From: Sphingobium abikonense NBRC 16140
GTDB taxonomy: Bacteria > Pseudomonadota > Alphaproteobacteria > Sphingomonadales > Sphingomonadaceae
NCBI RefSeq assembly: GCF_001598335.1
Contig: NZ_BCYT01000003.1
Span: 186,001-250,000 of the forward strand
Length of the DNA: 64,000 nt
Reading direction: 5' to 3'
The notes below the pieces were generated by a model that was not told where the DNA came from, did not search any database, and saw nothing but the letters and a program-made list of their open reading frames with translations. Of this stretch, positions 8,232 through 17,783 are shown piece by piece; the stretch's first letter is position 1, and every line of letters starts with the position of its first letter. A program made the translations under genes and the position numbers.

Positions 8232-8540
8232 ATGACGCAGAGTGAACCCAGAGCGGGACTGACTTTCGGTCCTGAACGCGCGCCGCGCCACAAATTATTC
8301 GAACCCGTTTCTCTGTGGCGCGATGGCGCATCCATGCGCGGGCATTTGCTCGACCTGTCGGCAACCGGCGCGCTGTGCCACAGCGATACGCCGTTCGGTG
8401 CGGGCGATCGCGTGCTGATCGACGCCGACTGTCTGGGCGTTGCAGGCCGGGTCGTATGGGCAGGCGGTAAGCGGTTCGGACTTCATTTCGATGCGGCGCT
8501 GCCCGCTCCTGTCATAGAGCGGGTCCTGCAACAGCGCTGA
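8232..8540 (+). CDS. PilZ domain protein
   Basis: 102 residues forming a single PilZ beta-barrel: the DLSATGALC segment matches the D/NxSxxG c-di-GMP contact motif, and GRVVWAGGKRFGLHF is the usual C-terminal strand pair. The N-terminal RxxxR motif is incomplete (RHKLF), so nucleotide binding may be weak or lost. ATG 8232 follows GGAGG at 8221-8225 with 6 nt spacing, better than the upstream ATG at 8190. Its stop abuts the stop of a convergent small gene with no spacer. Confidence 0.82.
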   Translation: MTQSEPRAGLTFGPERAPRHKLFEPVSLWRDGASMRGHLLDLSATGALCHSDTPFGAGDRVLIDADCLGVAGRVVWAGGKRFGLHFDAALPAPVIERVLQQR

Positions 8541-8696
8541 TCAGCTTTTCCGACGCCAGCGCCGCACCATCGACAGTCCCAGAAAGCCGCCGCCCACGAC
8601 CGCCGCGATCGCGCCCCCGGCCGACGCCAGCGCCCATGCCCCGGCCGCCAGCAGCCCGGTCAGAAAATCGACGATGATCAGGGTCAGGTGGATCAT
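8541..8696 (-). CDS. 51-residue hydrophobic membrane protein
   Basis: 51 residues, starting MIHLTLIIVDFLTGLLAAG, with two hydrophobic stretches (about 3-18 and 21-43) rich in Gly/Ala and a basic end (MVRRWRRKS). It is the last gene of the telA-xpaC-like operon on this strand, 18 nt after the XpaC-like gene. No family is recognised. Codon use matches the neighbours. Too short for routine ORF calling, but the position, composition and positive-inside tail support a real gene. Confidence 0.6.
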   Translation of the reverse strand: MIHLTLIIVDFLTGLLAAGAWALASAGGAIAAVVGGGFLGLSMVRRWRRKS

Positions 8697-8714
8697 GACG
8701 GATTCAGGCCGGAA

Positions 8715-9431
8715 CTAACGGCCCAGATCCTTGGCTTCCTGATATTTCAGCTCCAGAAAGCGATTTTGCGTCGCCAGCTTGTCCAGATCGCCACTTGCCA
8801 GGCTCTCGGTCACGCGCGCGATTTCCGCGTCGATCACGGTCAATCCTTCGACCAGCTGCTTTTCCGGTACGCGGCCATTGCGCTCCTCCCTTCGCATGGG
8901 CGCCGGGATGGATTGATAGCCGGTGACGAGCTCGGGCAGATGGTCCGACAGCAAGCGCCGGATTTCCAGCGCCGCCGGGTCCTGCTCGTTCAGCCGCTCC
9001 AATTGCGGCGCCAGCGTCTCCAGCCGCACGCCGATGCTGTCGACCAGCGTCACGGCCGGCGCGGGAAGTGCCTTGCGCTGTGTTTCCAGCCAGATTTCGG
9101 TCTTGAGGGGGAGGGCGGGCAGTTCAGTCTGCGCCAGCTTCTCGGCACTGACTGGGCGATCGCCGGGCAGCAGCGCGAAGAACAATGTCGCGATCAGCAA
9201 CAGCCCCAGCACGATCATCACGCCATTGGTGCCCAGCGGCAGGAACCATCCGGCGATCATCGCGCCCATCAGGATGACGAAGATCGCGGCGCCAATCCGC
9301 CCCAGCCGCCGCATGATCGACGCATTGCGGCGGTCGCGCGCGCGCGCCGACAGGCTCCGTCCGCGCTCGCTGTGACGGCGCAGCACGGCTTCGGCATCCG
9401 CCAGCACGCGGTCGGATCGGCTCATAGACAA
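8715..9431 (-). CDS. XpaC-like membrane protein cotranscribed with telA
   Basis: 238 residues. A basic N-terminal region is followed by two adjacent membrane helices (about 43-63 and 68-88) and a long helical cytoplasmic region to the end. The XpaC family (named after 5-bromo-4-chloroindolyl phosphate hydrolysis, true function unknown) has this layout and is paired with TelA, as in Bacillus xpaC-yaaN. Here it is directly downstream of telA. A REP-like element lies between them (9443-9520). A second ATG two codons in (9425) could be the start. Confidence 0.65.
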   Translation of the reverse strand: MSMSRSDRVLADAEAVLRRHSERGRSLSARARDRRNASIMRRLGRIGAAIFVILMGAMIAGWFLPLGTNGVMIVLGLLLIATLFFALLPGDRPVSAEKLAQTELPALPLKTEIWLETQRKALPAPAVTLVDSIGVRLETLAPQLERLNEQDPAALEIRRLLSDHLPELVTGYQSIPAPMRREERNGRVPEKQLVEGLTVIDAEIARVTESLASGDLDKLATQNRFLELKYQEAKDLGR

Positions 9432-9442
9432 GGCGCCGGCAT

Positions 9443-9520
9443 CCGTTCGCCCTGAGCTTGTCGAAGGGCTGTCCTGTCTTGAAAGAAAAAGCAGGGCTTC
9501 GACGGGCTCGGCCCGAACGG
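9443..9520. repeat. REP-like intergenic palindromic element, copy 2
   Basis: The element is bounded by CCGTTCG (9443-9449) and CGAACGG (9514-9520), with the arm CCTGAGCTTGTCGAAGGGC. That arm is the complement of the arm in copy 1 (5421-5534). It fills the gap between telA and the XpaC-like gene. Confidence 0.75.
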
Positions 9521-9543
9521 TAACAGGAGAGACATTGATATCA

Positions 9544-10752
9544 TCACTCGATTGCGCTCAGCAGCGGATTGTCGACACGCGCTTCCTGCGCCGCCTGCGC
9601 CTGGCCCTGCGCCCGCGCGATATAGCCCTTGGACTTCTCCACTTCGTTCGACAGCGTATTCACCGTCGTCTTCATATTCTCCAGCGCTTTCATCTTGAAC
9701 GTGTCGATATTGTCCATCGTGTCGTAGATATTCTGGAAGGCGCGCTGCAGCGTCTCGATCGGGATCGTGCTCGATGCTGCCTGTTCATGGATTTGCGCGG
9801 TCTGGCTTTTCAGCAGTTCGCCGGTCCGGTCGATCATGTTGGCGGTGGTGGTGTTGAGCGCGGTGATCTGTTCCAGCACCAGTTTCTGCCCGACCAGCGC
9901 CTGCGCCACCGTCACCGCCGTGCGCAGCGCCGCCACGGTTGTCGTGCTCGCGCGGTCGACGCCCTTCACCAGCTCGACATTGTTCTTCTTGACCAGGTCC
10001 AGCGCCAGATAGCCCTGCACCGTCACCGCCATCTGCGTCAGCAGGTCCTGCGTGCGTTGACGGATGTAGAAAAGCGCGCTTTCGCGGATTGCCTTGGCCT
10101 TGGCCGGATCGATCGAATCCATCTCCATCGCCTTGGCTTCCAGCCGCGCGTCCATGGTCTTGCTGATATGGATCATCTGTTCCAGACGACCCATGGTGGC
10201 CCACATGTTCTGCCGCTCAACATCGATCGCGGCATTATCCTTGATCAGCGTGTCCTTGCCGCTGGCGAGGCTTCCCAGGATCGAGTTGATGTGGCCCTGC
10301 GCGCTTTTATAGCCGTCGAAATAGTCGCGCATCTTGTTGCCGAAGGGGATGATGCCGAACAGCTTTTTCGGCGCCAGCAAACTGCCGCGCTTGCCCGGGT
10401 CCAAATCCTCGACCGTGCGGCGCAATTCGGCCAGGTCCGCCCCGACCTTGCTGTCGCTGTCCATCGCGCGCACCGGCCGGTCAAGGAAGCGATTGCTGTG
10501 CCCGGCGGCCTCGGCAATCTCCTTGCGCCCCATATTGGTCAACTGGTCCACCCGCTTGCCGAATTCGGGCGAATTGGCGTCCTGCGCGACCAGGTCCTCG
10601 ACAAAGGCGTCGACCTTCTCGTCCAGCTTCGACTTCTTCTCCTCGTCGATCGGCACCAGTCCCGCGGCCTTGTCGGGCGCGACCGCCGGCACCGGATCGG
10701 GCGGCGTCAGATTGAGCGGGTCGGCGGTAGCGGTGGGCGCGGTCGAAGCCAT
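9544..10752 (-). CDS. telA: TelA-family toxic anion resistance protein
   Basis: 402 residues of almost entirely helical, coiled-coil-prone sequence without membrane segments. It matches the TelA/KlaA family, linked genetically to tellurite resistance and in Firmicutes to antimicrobial and cell-wall stress, with no established biochemical role. ATG 10752 is chosen over 10785 because AGGAGA lies 5 nt upstream of it. It heads an operon with the XpaC-like gene and the 51-residue membrane protein. A dyad at 10785-10808 lies just upstream. Confidence 0.85.
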   Translation of the reverse strand: MASTAPTATADPLNLTPPDPVPAVAPDKAAGLVPIDEEKKSKLDEKVDAFVEDLVAQDANSPEFGKRVDQLTNMGRKEIAEAAGHSNRFLDRPVRAMDSDSKVGADLAELRRTVEDLDPGKRGSLLAPKKLFGIIPFGNKMRDYFDGYKSAQGHINSILGSLASGKDTLIKDNAAIDVERQNMWATMGRLEQMIHISKTMDARLEAKAMEMDSIDPAKAKAIRESALFYIRQRTQDLLTQMAVTVQGYLALDLVKKNNVELVKGVDRASTTTVAALRTAVTVAQALVGQKLVLEQITALNTTTANMIDRTGELLKSQTAQIHEQAASSTIPIETLQRAFQNIYDTMDNIDTFKMKALENMKTTVNTLSNEVEKSKGYIARAQGQAQAAQEARVDNPLLSAIE

Positions 10753-10784
10753 GTCATCTCCTGATAAGCCCAAGGGCGGCATCA

Positions 10785-10808
10785 ACTGTTATATGTGCAT
10801 AAAACAGT
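10785..10808. promoter_or_regulatory. Dyad symmetry upstream of telA
   Basis: ACTGTT (10785-10790) pairs with AACAGT (10803-10808) around an AT-rich centre that itself contains TTAT/ATAA. It sits in the 190-bp gap between divergent telA and the DUF485 gene, where an operator would be expected. No regulator is identified. Confidence 0.4.
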
Positions 10809-10942
10809 AGGTCGCAAGTCTGCGCAATTTTTCCAGCACCTGCTATAAGGCCTGCGCCCCCGCCATTGCAATCGTCCGCCGCCGGGCTAGCATGCCGCCA
10901 TATGGCGATGCTCGCCGCATGATGGGAAGGGGGAGCGCGTCG

Positions 10943-11260
10943 ATGCAGGACGAACAGGACAGGCTGGCGGCTGCGGTTGCGGCCGATCCACGCTATGAAG
11001 CGCTGGTGGCGCGCCGATCGCAATTGGGCTGGACGCTTTCGGCGATCATCTTCATCGCCTTCGTCGGCTATCTGCTGCTGATCGCCTTTCACCCCGCGCT
11101 GCTGGCCATGCCGGTCGGCGCCGGAGTCACCTCGCTCGGCATTCCGCTCGGCCTTGGCCTCATCCTGCTCGCGATCGCGCTGACCGGCGTCTATGTGCGG
11201 CAGGCCAATCGCCATCATGATGCGCAGATGGCCGCCATACTTCGGGATCATGGCGCATGA
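10943..11260 (+). CDS. DUF485 membrane protein, ActP partner
   Basis: 105 residues with two membrane helices (about 30-52 and 62-84) joined by a short loop. DUF485 (YjcH) proteins are encoded immediately before actP and are thought to act with the symporter. The start at 10943 (MQDEQDRL) follows a GGGGGAG site, and its position before the conserved region is as in other members. The last 4 bases overlap actP (ATGA), indicating translational coupling. Confidence 0.88.
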   Translation: MQDEQDRLAAAVAADPRYEALVARRSQLGWTLSAIIFIAFVGYLLLIAFHPALLAMPVGAGVTSLGIPLGLGLILLAIALTGVYVRQANRHHDAQMAAILRDHGA

Positions 11261-12951
11261 GGGCGCTCATCGCCGCATTGGCGCTGCTGCTGCCCGCGTC
11301 CGCCTTTGCCGCCGCGCTGGAGGGGGAGGCGCAGCGCCAGCCGATCAACTGGGTGGCGATCGCCATGTTCGTCGCCTTTGTCGGCCTGACGCTCTGGATC
11401 ACCAAGGCGGCGGCCGCGCGCACGCGCACCGCATCGGATTTCTATACGGCGGGTGGCGGCATCACCGGTTTCCAGAACGGCCTCGCCATGGCGGGCGACT
11501 ATATGTCCGCCGCTTCCTTCCTCGGCATATCGGCGCAGATATTTGCCGATGGCTATGACGGCCTCATCTACTCCACCGGCTTTCTGGTCGGCTGGCCGAT
11601 CCTCCTGTTCCTGATGGCGGAGCGGCTGCGCAACCTTGGTCGCTTCACCTTCGCCGATGTTGCCTCCTACCGTTTCGCGCAGCCCCCGGTCCGCAGTTTC
11701 GCGGCGGTCAGCACGTTGCTGGTCGTCAGCTTCTATCTTGTCGCGCAGATGGTGGGCGCGGGACAACTCATCAAATTGCTGTTCGGCCTGCCCTATGCCG
11801 CCGCCGTCGTGATCGTCGGCGGCCTGATGATGCTCTATGTCCTGTTCGGCGGCATGCGCGCGACCACATGGGTCCAGATCATCAAGGCTGTCTTGTTGCT
11901 GGGCGGCGCCAGCTTCATGGCGGTGATGGTGCTGGCGCAGGCGGGCTTCAGCCTGGAAACCCTTTTCGCCCGCGCGGTCGAGGTGAAGACGCAGGCTGCG
12001 CTCGCCACCGGCGTCAGCGCGGACCAGGCATTGGCGCAGGGCCGCGCCATCATGGCCCCCGGCGGCTTCATCAAGGACCCTGTATCGGCCATCTCCTTCG
12101 GCCTGGCCCTCATGCTTGGCACGGCGGGCCTGCCGCACATATTGATGCGCTTCTTCACCGTCCCGGACGCAAAGGAGGCGCGCAAGTCCGTGCTCTGGGC
12201 AACGGGCTGGATCGGCTATTTCTATATCCTGACCTTCATCATCGGTTTTGGCGCGATCCTGCTGGTGGGGACCAACGCCGCCTATCTGGACGGGCAAGGG
12301 GCCTTGCGCGGCGGAAGCAACATGGCGGCGATCCATCTGGCCCATGCGATTGGGGGCAATGCTTTCCTCGGCTTTATCTCGGCGGTCGCCTTCGCCACGA
12401 TCCTCGCCGTGGTCGCGGGCCTGACGCTCTCGGCCGCCTCGGCCGTCAGCCATGACCTCTACGCCACGGTTCTGCGCCACGGGCAGGCCAGTTCCGCCGA
12501 CGAACTGCGCGTGTCGCGGATCACGACGCTGGCGCTCGGCGCGCTTGCCGTGCTGCTCGGCCTCGTTTTCGAAAAACAGAATGTGGCGTTCATGGTCAGC
12601 CTCGCCTTCGCGCTTGCCGCGTCGGGCAATTTCCCGGTGCTGATCCTCTCGTTGCTCTGGAGCGGCTGCACCACGCGCGGCGCGGCGTGGGGCGGGACGA
12701 TCGGGTTGCTGACGGCCTTCGTGCTGACCCTGCTGTCGCCGGCGGTCTGGACGACGACCTTTGCCCTGGGGGACGCGCCTTTCCCTTACAGTTCGGCCGC
12801 GATTGTCTCGGTGCCGGCAGGCTTTCTCGCCATCTGGCTCATTTCATTGGTCGACCGCTCGCCCCGCGCGGCGATCGACAAGGCGGGCTACCCAGCGCAG
12901 CGCGTCCGCGCCGAAACGGGGATCGGCGCTTTTACCGCCAGCGACCATTAA
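11257..12951 (+). CDS. actP: Cation/acetate symporter
   Basis: 564 residues with a cleavable-looking N-terminus ([10 protein letters not shown]) and about 13 membrane helices. Sodium:solute symporter family signatures are clear ([22 protein letters not shown] written in part: the [12 protein letters not shown] segment follows). The upstream DUF485 partner supports the acetate permease subfamily, which takes up acetate and other short carboxylates with a cation. No acs gene is adjacent. It is followed by a bidirectional terminator that starts within the stop codon's A tract. Confidence 0.88.
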   Translation: MRALIAALALLLPASAFAAALEGEAQRQPINWVAIAMFVAFVGLTLWITKAAAARTRTASDFYTAGGGITGFQNGLAMAGDYMSAASFLGISAQIFADGYDGLIYSTGFLVGWPILLFLMAERLRNLGRFTFADVASYRFAQPPVRSFAAVSTLLVVSFYLVAQMVGAGQLIKLLFGLPYAAAVVIVGGLMMLYVLFGGMRATTWVQIIKAVLLLGGASFMAVMVLAQAGFSLETLFARAVEVKTQAALATGVSADQALAQGRAIMAPGGFIKDPVSAISFGLALMLGTAGLPHILMRFFTVPDAKEARKSVLWATGWIGYFYILTFIIGFGAILLVGTNAAYLDGQGALRGGSNMAAIHLAHAIGGNAFLGFISAVAFATILAVVAGLTLSAASAVSHDLYATVLRHGQASSADELRVSRITTLALGALAVLLGLVFEKQNVAFMVSLAFALAASGNFPVLILSLLWSGCTTRGAAWGGTIGLLTAFVLTLLSPAVWTTTFALGDAPFPYSSAAIVSVPAGFLAIWLISLVDRSPRAAIDKAGYPAQRVRAETGIGAFTASDH

Positions 12952-12983
12952 AAAAAGGGCGGTGGATCGCCACCGCCCGGTTT
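12952..12983. terminator. Bidirectional terminator between actP and the S10 peptidase gene
   Basis: A 9-bp stem (12957-12965 with 12970-12978) has loop ATCG. It is flanked by an A tract on the left, which supplies the U tract for the minus-strand gene, and by GGTTT on the right. It separates two convergent genes. Confidence 0.82.
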
Positions 12984-12987
12984 CGCG

Positions 12988-14544
12988 TCAGCGCGCCCCT
13001 TCGGCGTAATAGCGCTCCATATCCAGCCGCATCTGGTGCAGCGCCTCAGGGTTGAGGTAAACCATGTGGCCGGCCGGATAATAGCGGAACTGCAAATTCC
13101 CGCGCAGCTGCGGCTCCAGCATCATGTGCTTCAAGTCCCGCTCGGTCGAAAAGAAGGGCGTCGCCATGTCATAATAGCCATTGAGCGACAGCACGCGCAG
13201 ATGCGGATTGGTGCGCATCGCGGCCGACAGGTCGGCGGTCACGTCGGCGACATTCTGCTTGCCCCCTTCGGGCGGTTGATGGCTCCAGTCCCATTTGAAG
13301 TCGCCGCCTTCGCGCGCGCTCAGGCGATAGGACAAGTCCGTCTTGTAGCCGATCTGGCGCGTCACCTGATCCAGAAAGCTGCCGACATAGAGGCCGGTGA
13401 TGCCGGTGCTCGACGGATCATATTCGGGTTCCTCGCCGGCGGTGTCGGCATCGATGCCGGTATAGCGGCTGTCGAACCGGCCCAGCGTCGCATGCTCGTC
13501 ACGCAGCAATTCCTTGCGAAAACGCGACAGGTTTACGCGCAGGTTCGCCCGCTTGAGGTAATCGACCGACAAGCCAGTATAGCGGTTGAGCTGGCGCGCC
13601 ATCTCGTCCGTCTCCTGCGGCGTGATGTCGGACCCTTTCAGCAGCGCGGTGGCATAGGGACCGTTCGCAAATTGCCGCGCTTCCTCGACAAAGGCCTCCA
13701 GGCTGGCGGGGCGGCCGCCGGGCACCTTGTTATGATACCAGGCGGTGGCGGCATAGCTTGGCAGATAGCCGATATGGATCGTGTCGAAGCCCGACTGGCG
13801 GACGCCATAATTCATGATCGACGACAGCAGCACCACGCCGTTCAGCGCTAGCCCGCGATCCTCCAGCTGATAGGCCAGCGCGCCCGACCGGGTCGTCCCA
13901 TAGCTTTCGCCGAAAATATATTTGGGGTCACCCCAGCGGCCATTCTTGGTCGTGTAGCGAATGATCGCCTTGGCAAAGGCATCGACATCCTGATCCACGC
14001 CATAAAAGTCCGAGCCCTTGGCGTCGCCGATCGGTCGCGAATAGCCCGCGCCGATTGCGTCCAGGAACACCATGTCGGTGCTGCCGATCAGGCTGTCATT
14101 ATTGGGACCGACGTCGAAGGGCGCAGGCTTGACCGCCTGCGGGTCGGTGGTGCGTACATGCATCGGTGCGAAGCTGCCCATGCGCAGCCACAGCGACGAA
14201 GACCCCGGCCCGCCATTATAGAAGAAGGTGACGGGGCGGTTCTTTCCCGCTGCGGTATAGGCGGTGTAGAACATGCTCCCCATCGGCTTGCCCTGTTCAT
14301 CGCGAATGGTGAGCGTGCCTGCCGTCTGGGTATAGGCGATGCTCTTGCCATCCACGCGCGCCGTGCCCTTGCTGCTCTGCGTCACTTCCTCGACCGGCGC
14401 GCTGGCCCAGTTGGCGGCGACTTCCTCCGCGACCTTTTCGGCATGCTGCTTCTGGGCGTCGGGCGCATCTTTTTGCGCCAAGGCAGGGGCATTCAGCGCG
14501 ATCAGGGAAACAAGCGTCAGGGAAATGGGCAGCCGCATGGGCAA
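12988..14544 (-). CDS. S10 family serine carboxypeptidase
   Basis: 518 residues with an N-terminal signal peptide (SLIALNAPALAQ). The serine nucleophile lies in FGESYGTTR, the aspartate in LNGYYDMATPF and the histidine in YPAGHMVYL, which are the three catalytic sites of the S10 carboxypeptidase family in the expected order. It probably trims peptides from the C-terminus in the periplasm or outside the cell. Bacterial members are common in sphingomonads and xanthomonads. It is transcribed alone, divergently from typA. Confidence 0.9.
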   Translation of the reverse strand: MPMRLPISLTLVSLIALNAPALAQKDAPDAQKQHAEKVAEEVAANWASAPVEEVTQSSKGTARVDGKSIAYTQTAGTLTIRDEQGKPMGSMFYTAYTAAGKNRPVTFFYNGGPGSSSLWLRMGSFAPMHVRTTDPQAVKPAPFDVGPNNDSLIGSTDMVFLDAIGAGYSRPIGDAKGSDFYGVDQDVDAFAKAIIRYTTKNGRWGDPKYIFGESYGTTRSGALAYQLEDRGLALNGVVLLSSIMNYGVRQSGFDTIHIGYLPSYAATAWYHNKVPGGRPASLEAFVEEARQFANGPYATALLKGSDITPQETDEMARQLNRYTGLSVDYLKRANLRVNLSRFRKELLRDEHATLGRFDSRYTGIDADTAGEEPEYDPSSTGITGLYVGSFLDQVTRQIGYKTDLSYRLSAREGGDFKWDWSHQPPEGGKQNVADVTADLSAAMRTNPHLRVLSLNGYYDMATPFFSTERDLKHMMLEPQLRGNLQFRYYPAGHMVYLNPEALHQMRLDMERYYAEGAR

Positions 14545-14742
14545 TTCGTCCTTTCATGGTGCGATCCTGTATTGCCTCCATAGGGCAGTTATACGGGCGT
14601 GCAACTATCCAGGTTATTTTGTCACATAGCGTTGCCCTCTCGGCCCGCCCTTGCCGCAGCGCGGCATTTCCTGTAGGGGCGCGCCCGATAGTCCCGTCCC
14701 GGCGTGGTGCCGAACCGGGAAACCCGATCCCAAAGGCCGTTC

Positions 14743-16563
14743 ATGTCCCAGCGTAATATCGCCATCATCGCGCACGTCGACCATGGCAAGACCACTCTCG
14801 TCGACCAGCTTTTCCGCCAGTCCGGCACCTTCCGCGACAATCAGCGCGTTGAAGAGCGCGCGATGGATTCCAACGATCTGGAAAAGGAGCGCGGCATCAC
14901 CATTCTGGCCAAGCCCACCTCGGTCGAATGGAACGGCACCCGCATCAACATCGTCGACACGCCCGGCCACGCCGACTTTGGCGGTGAGGTGGAGCGCATC
15001 CTCTCGATGGTCGACGGCGTCATCCTGCTGGTCGATTCTTCGGAAGGCGCGATGCCCCAGACAAAGTTCGTGACCGGCAAGGCGCTGGCGCTGGGCTTGA
15101 AGCCCATCGTCGTCGTCAACAAGGTCGATCGCCCGGACGAGCGCATCCAGGAAGTGCTGGACGAAGTGTTCGACCTGTTCGTGACGCTGGACGCCAATGA
15201 CGAACAGCTCGACTTCCCGGTCCTCTACGCGTCGGGCCGCAACGGCTATGCCAGCGAAGACCCGCAGCGCCGCGAAGGCACGCTGGAGCCGATGTTCCAG
15301 AAGATCGTCGACCATGTCCCGCCGCCGGCCCTGGACGAAAACGCGCCGTTCAGCTTCCTTGTGACCCTGCTTGATCGCGACAATTTCCTGGGTCGTATCC
15401 TGACCGGCCGGGTCCAGTCCGGCACGCTCAAGGTCAACCAGCCGATCCACGCGCTCGACGCCGACGGCAATGTGATCGAAACCGGCCGCGCGTCCAAGAT
15501 CCTGTCCTTCCGCGGCCTCGATCGCGTGCCGGTGGACGAAGCGAAGGCGGGCGACATCATCAGCCTTGCCGGCCTTACCGTCGCGACCGTCGCCAACACC
15601 ATCGCCGACCCGCAGGTCAGCGAGCCGATCAAGGCGCAGCCGATCGATCCGCCGACGCTGTCGATGCGCTTTGCCGTCAATGACTCGCCCATGGCGGGCC
15701 GTGAAGGCAGCAAGGTGACGAGCCGCATGATCCGCGACCGCCTGGCCCGCGAAGCGGAGTCCAACGTCGCCATCAAGGTCACCGAATCGGAGGACAAGGA
15801 CAGTTTCGAAGTCGCCGGCCGCGGCGAGCTTCAGCTGGGCGTTCTTATCGAAACCATGCGCCGCGAAGGGTTCGAACTGGGCATCAGCCGTCCCCGCGTG
15901 CTGTTCGGCGAAGACGAAAATGGTAACAAGACCGAGCCTTATGAAACCGTCGTCATCGACGTGGATGACGAATTTTCCGGCACGGTCGTCGACAAGATGA
16001 ACATCCGCAAGGCCGAGATGACCGATATGCGTCCCTCGGGCGGCGGCAAGACCCGCATCACCTTCTCGGCGCCCTCGCGCGGCCTGATCGGCTATCATGG
16101 CGAATTCCTGTCCGACACCCGCGGCACGGGCATCATGAACCGGCTGTTCGAAAAATATGGCCCGCACAAGGGCAAGATCGAGGGGCGCAAGAATGGCGTC
16201 CTCATCTCGAACGGCGCGGGCGAAGCCAATGCCTATGCTCTGGGTCCGCTGGAGGAACGCGGCATCCTGTTCGTGGGCGTGGGCGAAGCGCTGTACGAAG
16301 GCATGATCATCGGCGAGAACGCCAAGCCCGAAGACCTTGAAGTCAATCCGATGAAGTCCAAGGCGCTGACCAACTTCCGCGCCAGCGGCAAGGATGATTC
16401 GATCCGCCTGACCCCGCCTAAGAAGATGACGCTGGAACAGGCCATCGCCTATATCGACGATGATGAAATGGTCGAGGTGACGCCCAAGACCATCCGCCTG
16501 CGCAAGCGCTACCTGGACCCCAATGAGCGCAAGCGCATGAGCCGGGCGAAGGCGGCGGCCTGA
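14743..16563 (+). CDS. typA: Ribosome-associated GTPase TypA/BipA
   Basis: 606 residues. The G1 motif is [10 protein letters not shown] at about residues 10-19, [14 protein letters not shown] is G3 and NKVDR is G4. EF-G-like domains and the BipA-specific C-terminal domain follow. TypA binds 70S ribosomes and supports 50S assembly and stress or cold growth. ATG 14743 fits the family N-terminus ([15 protein letters not shown]); the upstream ATG at 14704 adds residues not seen in homologues. A terminator with a GCAA tetraloop follows. Confidence 0.96.
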   Translation: MSQRNIAIIAHVDHGKTTLVDQLFRQSGTFRDNQRVEERAMDSNDLEKERGITILAKPTSVEWNGTRINIVDTPGHADFGGEVERILSMVDGVILLVDSSEGAMPQTKFVTGKALALGLKPIVVVNKVDRPDERIQEVLDEVFDLFVTLDANDEQLDFPVLYASGRNGYASEDPQRREGTLEPMFQKIVDHVPPPALDENAPFSFLVTLLDRDNFLGRILTGRVQSGTLKVNQPIHALDADGNVIETGRASKILSFRGLDRVPVDEAKAGDIISLAGLTVATVANTIADPQVSEPIKAQPIDPPTLSMRFAVNDSPMAGREGSKVTSRMIRDRLAREAESNVAIKVTESEDKDSFEVAGRGELQLGVLIETMRREGFELGISRPRVLFGEDENGNKTEPYETVVIDVDDEFSGTVVDKMNIRKAEMTDMRPSGGGKTRITFSAPSRGLIGYHGEFLSDTRGTGIMNRLFEKYGPHKGKIEGRKNGVLISNGAGEANAYALGPLEERGILFVGVGEALYEGMIIGENAKPEDLEVNPMKSKALTNFRASGKDDSIRLTPPKKMTLEQAIAYIDDDEMVEVTPKTIRLRKRYLDPNERKRMSRAKAAA

Positions 16564-16583
16564 TAAGCCAAAGATTGTCCGGG

Positions 16584-16617
16584 GGGCCGGTGCCGCAAGG
16601 CGCCGGCCCTTCGCTTT
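16584..16617 (+). terminator. Terminator of typA
   Basis: An 11-bp stem (16584-16594 with 16599-16609) is capped by the GNRA tetraloop GCAA. It runs into TTCGCTTTT. Confidence 0.85.
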
Positions 16618-16760
16618 TGGGCCGCGACTCAAAATGGGACAGGTGGCGTGATGCAGGGCCGCCTGCATTTGCGTCGGCTTGCCCTGTCATGTCATCTTTG
16701 CGCCCTAGGGCGAACCGAATCGTAACTGATGGTTTTGCAAGCAGGATGCGTGACGGGTGT

Positions 16761-16766
16761 TATGAT
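16761..16766 (+). promoter_or_regulatory. Possible -10 element for the membrane-tethered HTH operon
   Basis: TATGAT matches the sigma70 -10 consensus at five of six bases and lies 47 nt before the GTG start at 16814. A matching -35 at normal spacing is not evident: TTGCAA at 16735-16740 is 20 bp away. Confidence 0.3.
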
Positions 16767-16813
16767 CGCCACTGATCGTTGAACACTATGGTCGCACGCA
16801 GGAGGAAGACGGA

Positions 16814-17305
16814 GTGGCGGAGACCCTGCCAGCCTTGAGCGAGGGAGAAAAACAGTGCCTGCGCCTTGTCGCGCAGGGCTTCAACTCCAAGGAAATCGCG
16901 CGCCAGCTGCATGTGTCCGAACATACGGTCGACCAGCGCGTGCGCATCACCCTGCGCAAGTTTGGCGTGCCTTCCCGCAAGGAAGCAGCGCGCCTCTTCG
17001 TTTCGGCTGAACAACTATCGCCCCAGAACGGCACATATCAGCCATTGATATATCAATCGCAACCGCTTGCCTCCGATCCCGAACCTGCGTCATCCATGGG
17101 TCAGCCGGACGGATCGGATGACGAGCAGCAGCCCAGAACGCTCTTGCGACGCATCCTCGCCTTCGGCCCGCCGCTAGGGGGATCGACCAATGAACTGAGT
17201 ATCGATGGCCGCATATTGGCGATGGTCCGGGCCGCTATTCTGACCGGCGTCGGCGTCGTCGCTTTGCTGCTGTTGCTCGCCGGAGCGTTCCGGCTGTTGG
17301 CCTGA
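16814..17305 (+). CDS. LuxR-type HTH regulator with C-terminal membrane anchor
   Basis: 163 residues from a GTG start, which is well supported by AGGAGGA at 16800-16806 with 7 nt spacing. Residues 6-62 are a LuxR/GerE-type helix-turn-helix (SKEIARQLHVSEHTVDQRV). A polar, probably disordered linker (about 65-125) follows, then one hydrophobic helix near the C-terminus (about 138-160, ILTGVGVVALLLLLAG). The DNA-binding domain therefore appears to be tethered to the inner membrane from its C-terminus. No sensor domain is visible. It heads a four-gene operon of unknown role. Confidence 0.8.
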   Translation: MAETLPALSEGEKQCLRLVAQGFNSKEIARQLHVSEHTVDQRVRITLRKFGVPSRKEAARLFVSAEQLSPQNGTYQPLIYQSQPLASDPEPASSMGQPDGSDDEQQPRTLLRRILAFGPPLGGSTNELSIDGRILAMVRAAILTGVGVVALLLLLAGAFRLLA

Positions 17306-17371
17306 TCTTTCCTGAAATGCCCTGCTGAAAGAACGCACCGCTTCACCCGGCGTGTGCGAAGGAGAAGACTT

Positions 17372-17722
17372 GTGCTGAACCTCGACCCCGTCAAGACACA
17401 GGCTGTCGCCGCCCAGACCCGTCAGGCCTTCGCCGCGCTGGATACAGCTCTTGTCGATGCCGCCCAATTGACCACCGCCTTCGTCGCCGCTTCTCAGGGC
17501 TCTGGCCTCACCGCGAGCGAAAGCCAGCGCATCCTCAAGCAGATTCACGACAGCGCGACGAAGATTATCGAAGGTCGCGGAGATATGATCCGCGCTACCG
17601 CGCTCCTCACGCGCTGCCTTGAACATAGCGCCATTCCCGTCACCTCGGTCGGTTGCCCGATTGGACTCGAGCAGGAAGAAGACAAGCGCGAAACCGCGCA
17701 TCACCTGACCCTGGTCGCCTGA
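17372..17722 (+). CDS. Small helical protein of unknown function
   Basis: 116 residues from GTG 17372, which has AAGGAG 7 nt upstream; the GTG at 17354 lacks such a site. The sequence is Ala/Gln-rich and predicted helical for the first 85 residues (AFAALDTALVDAAQLTTAF; IIEGRGDMIRATALL), with two cysteines near the end. There is no signal peptide or membrane segment. It is the second gene of the HTH operon, 66 nt after the regulator. I do not recognise the family. Confidence 0.7.
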   Translation: MLNLDPVKTQAVAAQTRQAFAALDTALVDAAQLTTAFVAASQGSGLTASESQRILKQIHDSATKIIEGRGDMIRATALLTRCLEHSAIPVTSVGCPIGLEQEEDKRETAHHLTLVA

Positions 17723-17783
17723 CCGGGCGGAAGTCGCTGGCCTTCGACCGGATGTTTGACCCCTCTCACAAACGGAGATTCGA

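Noticed and set aside
14614-16668. 684-codon minus-strand ORF opposite typA
   Set aside because: Shadow frame; typA has complete GTPase motifs and the antisense has no domain pattern.
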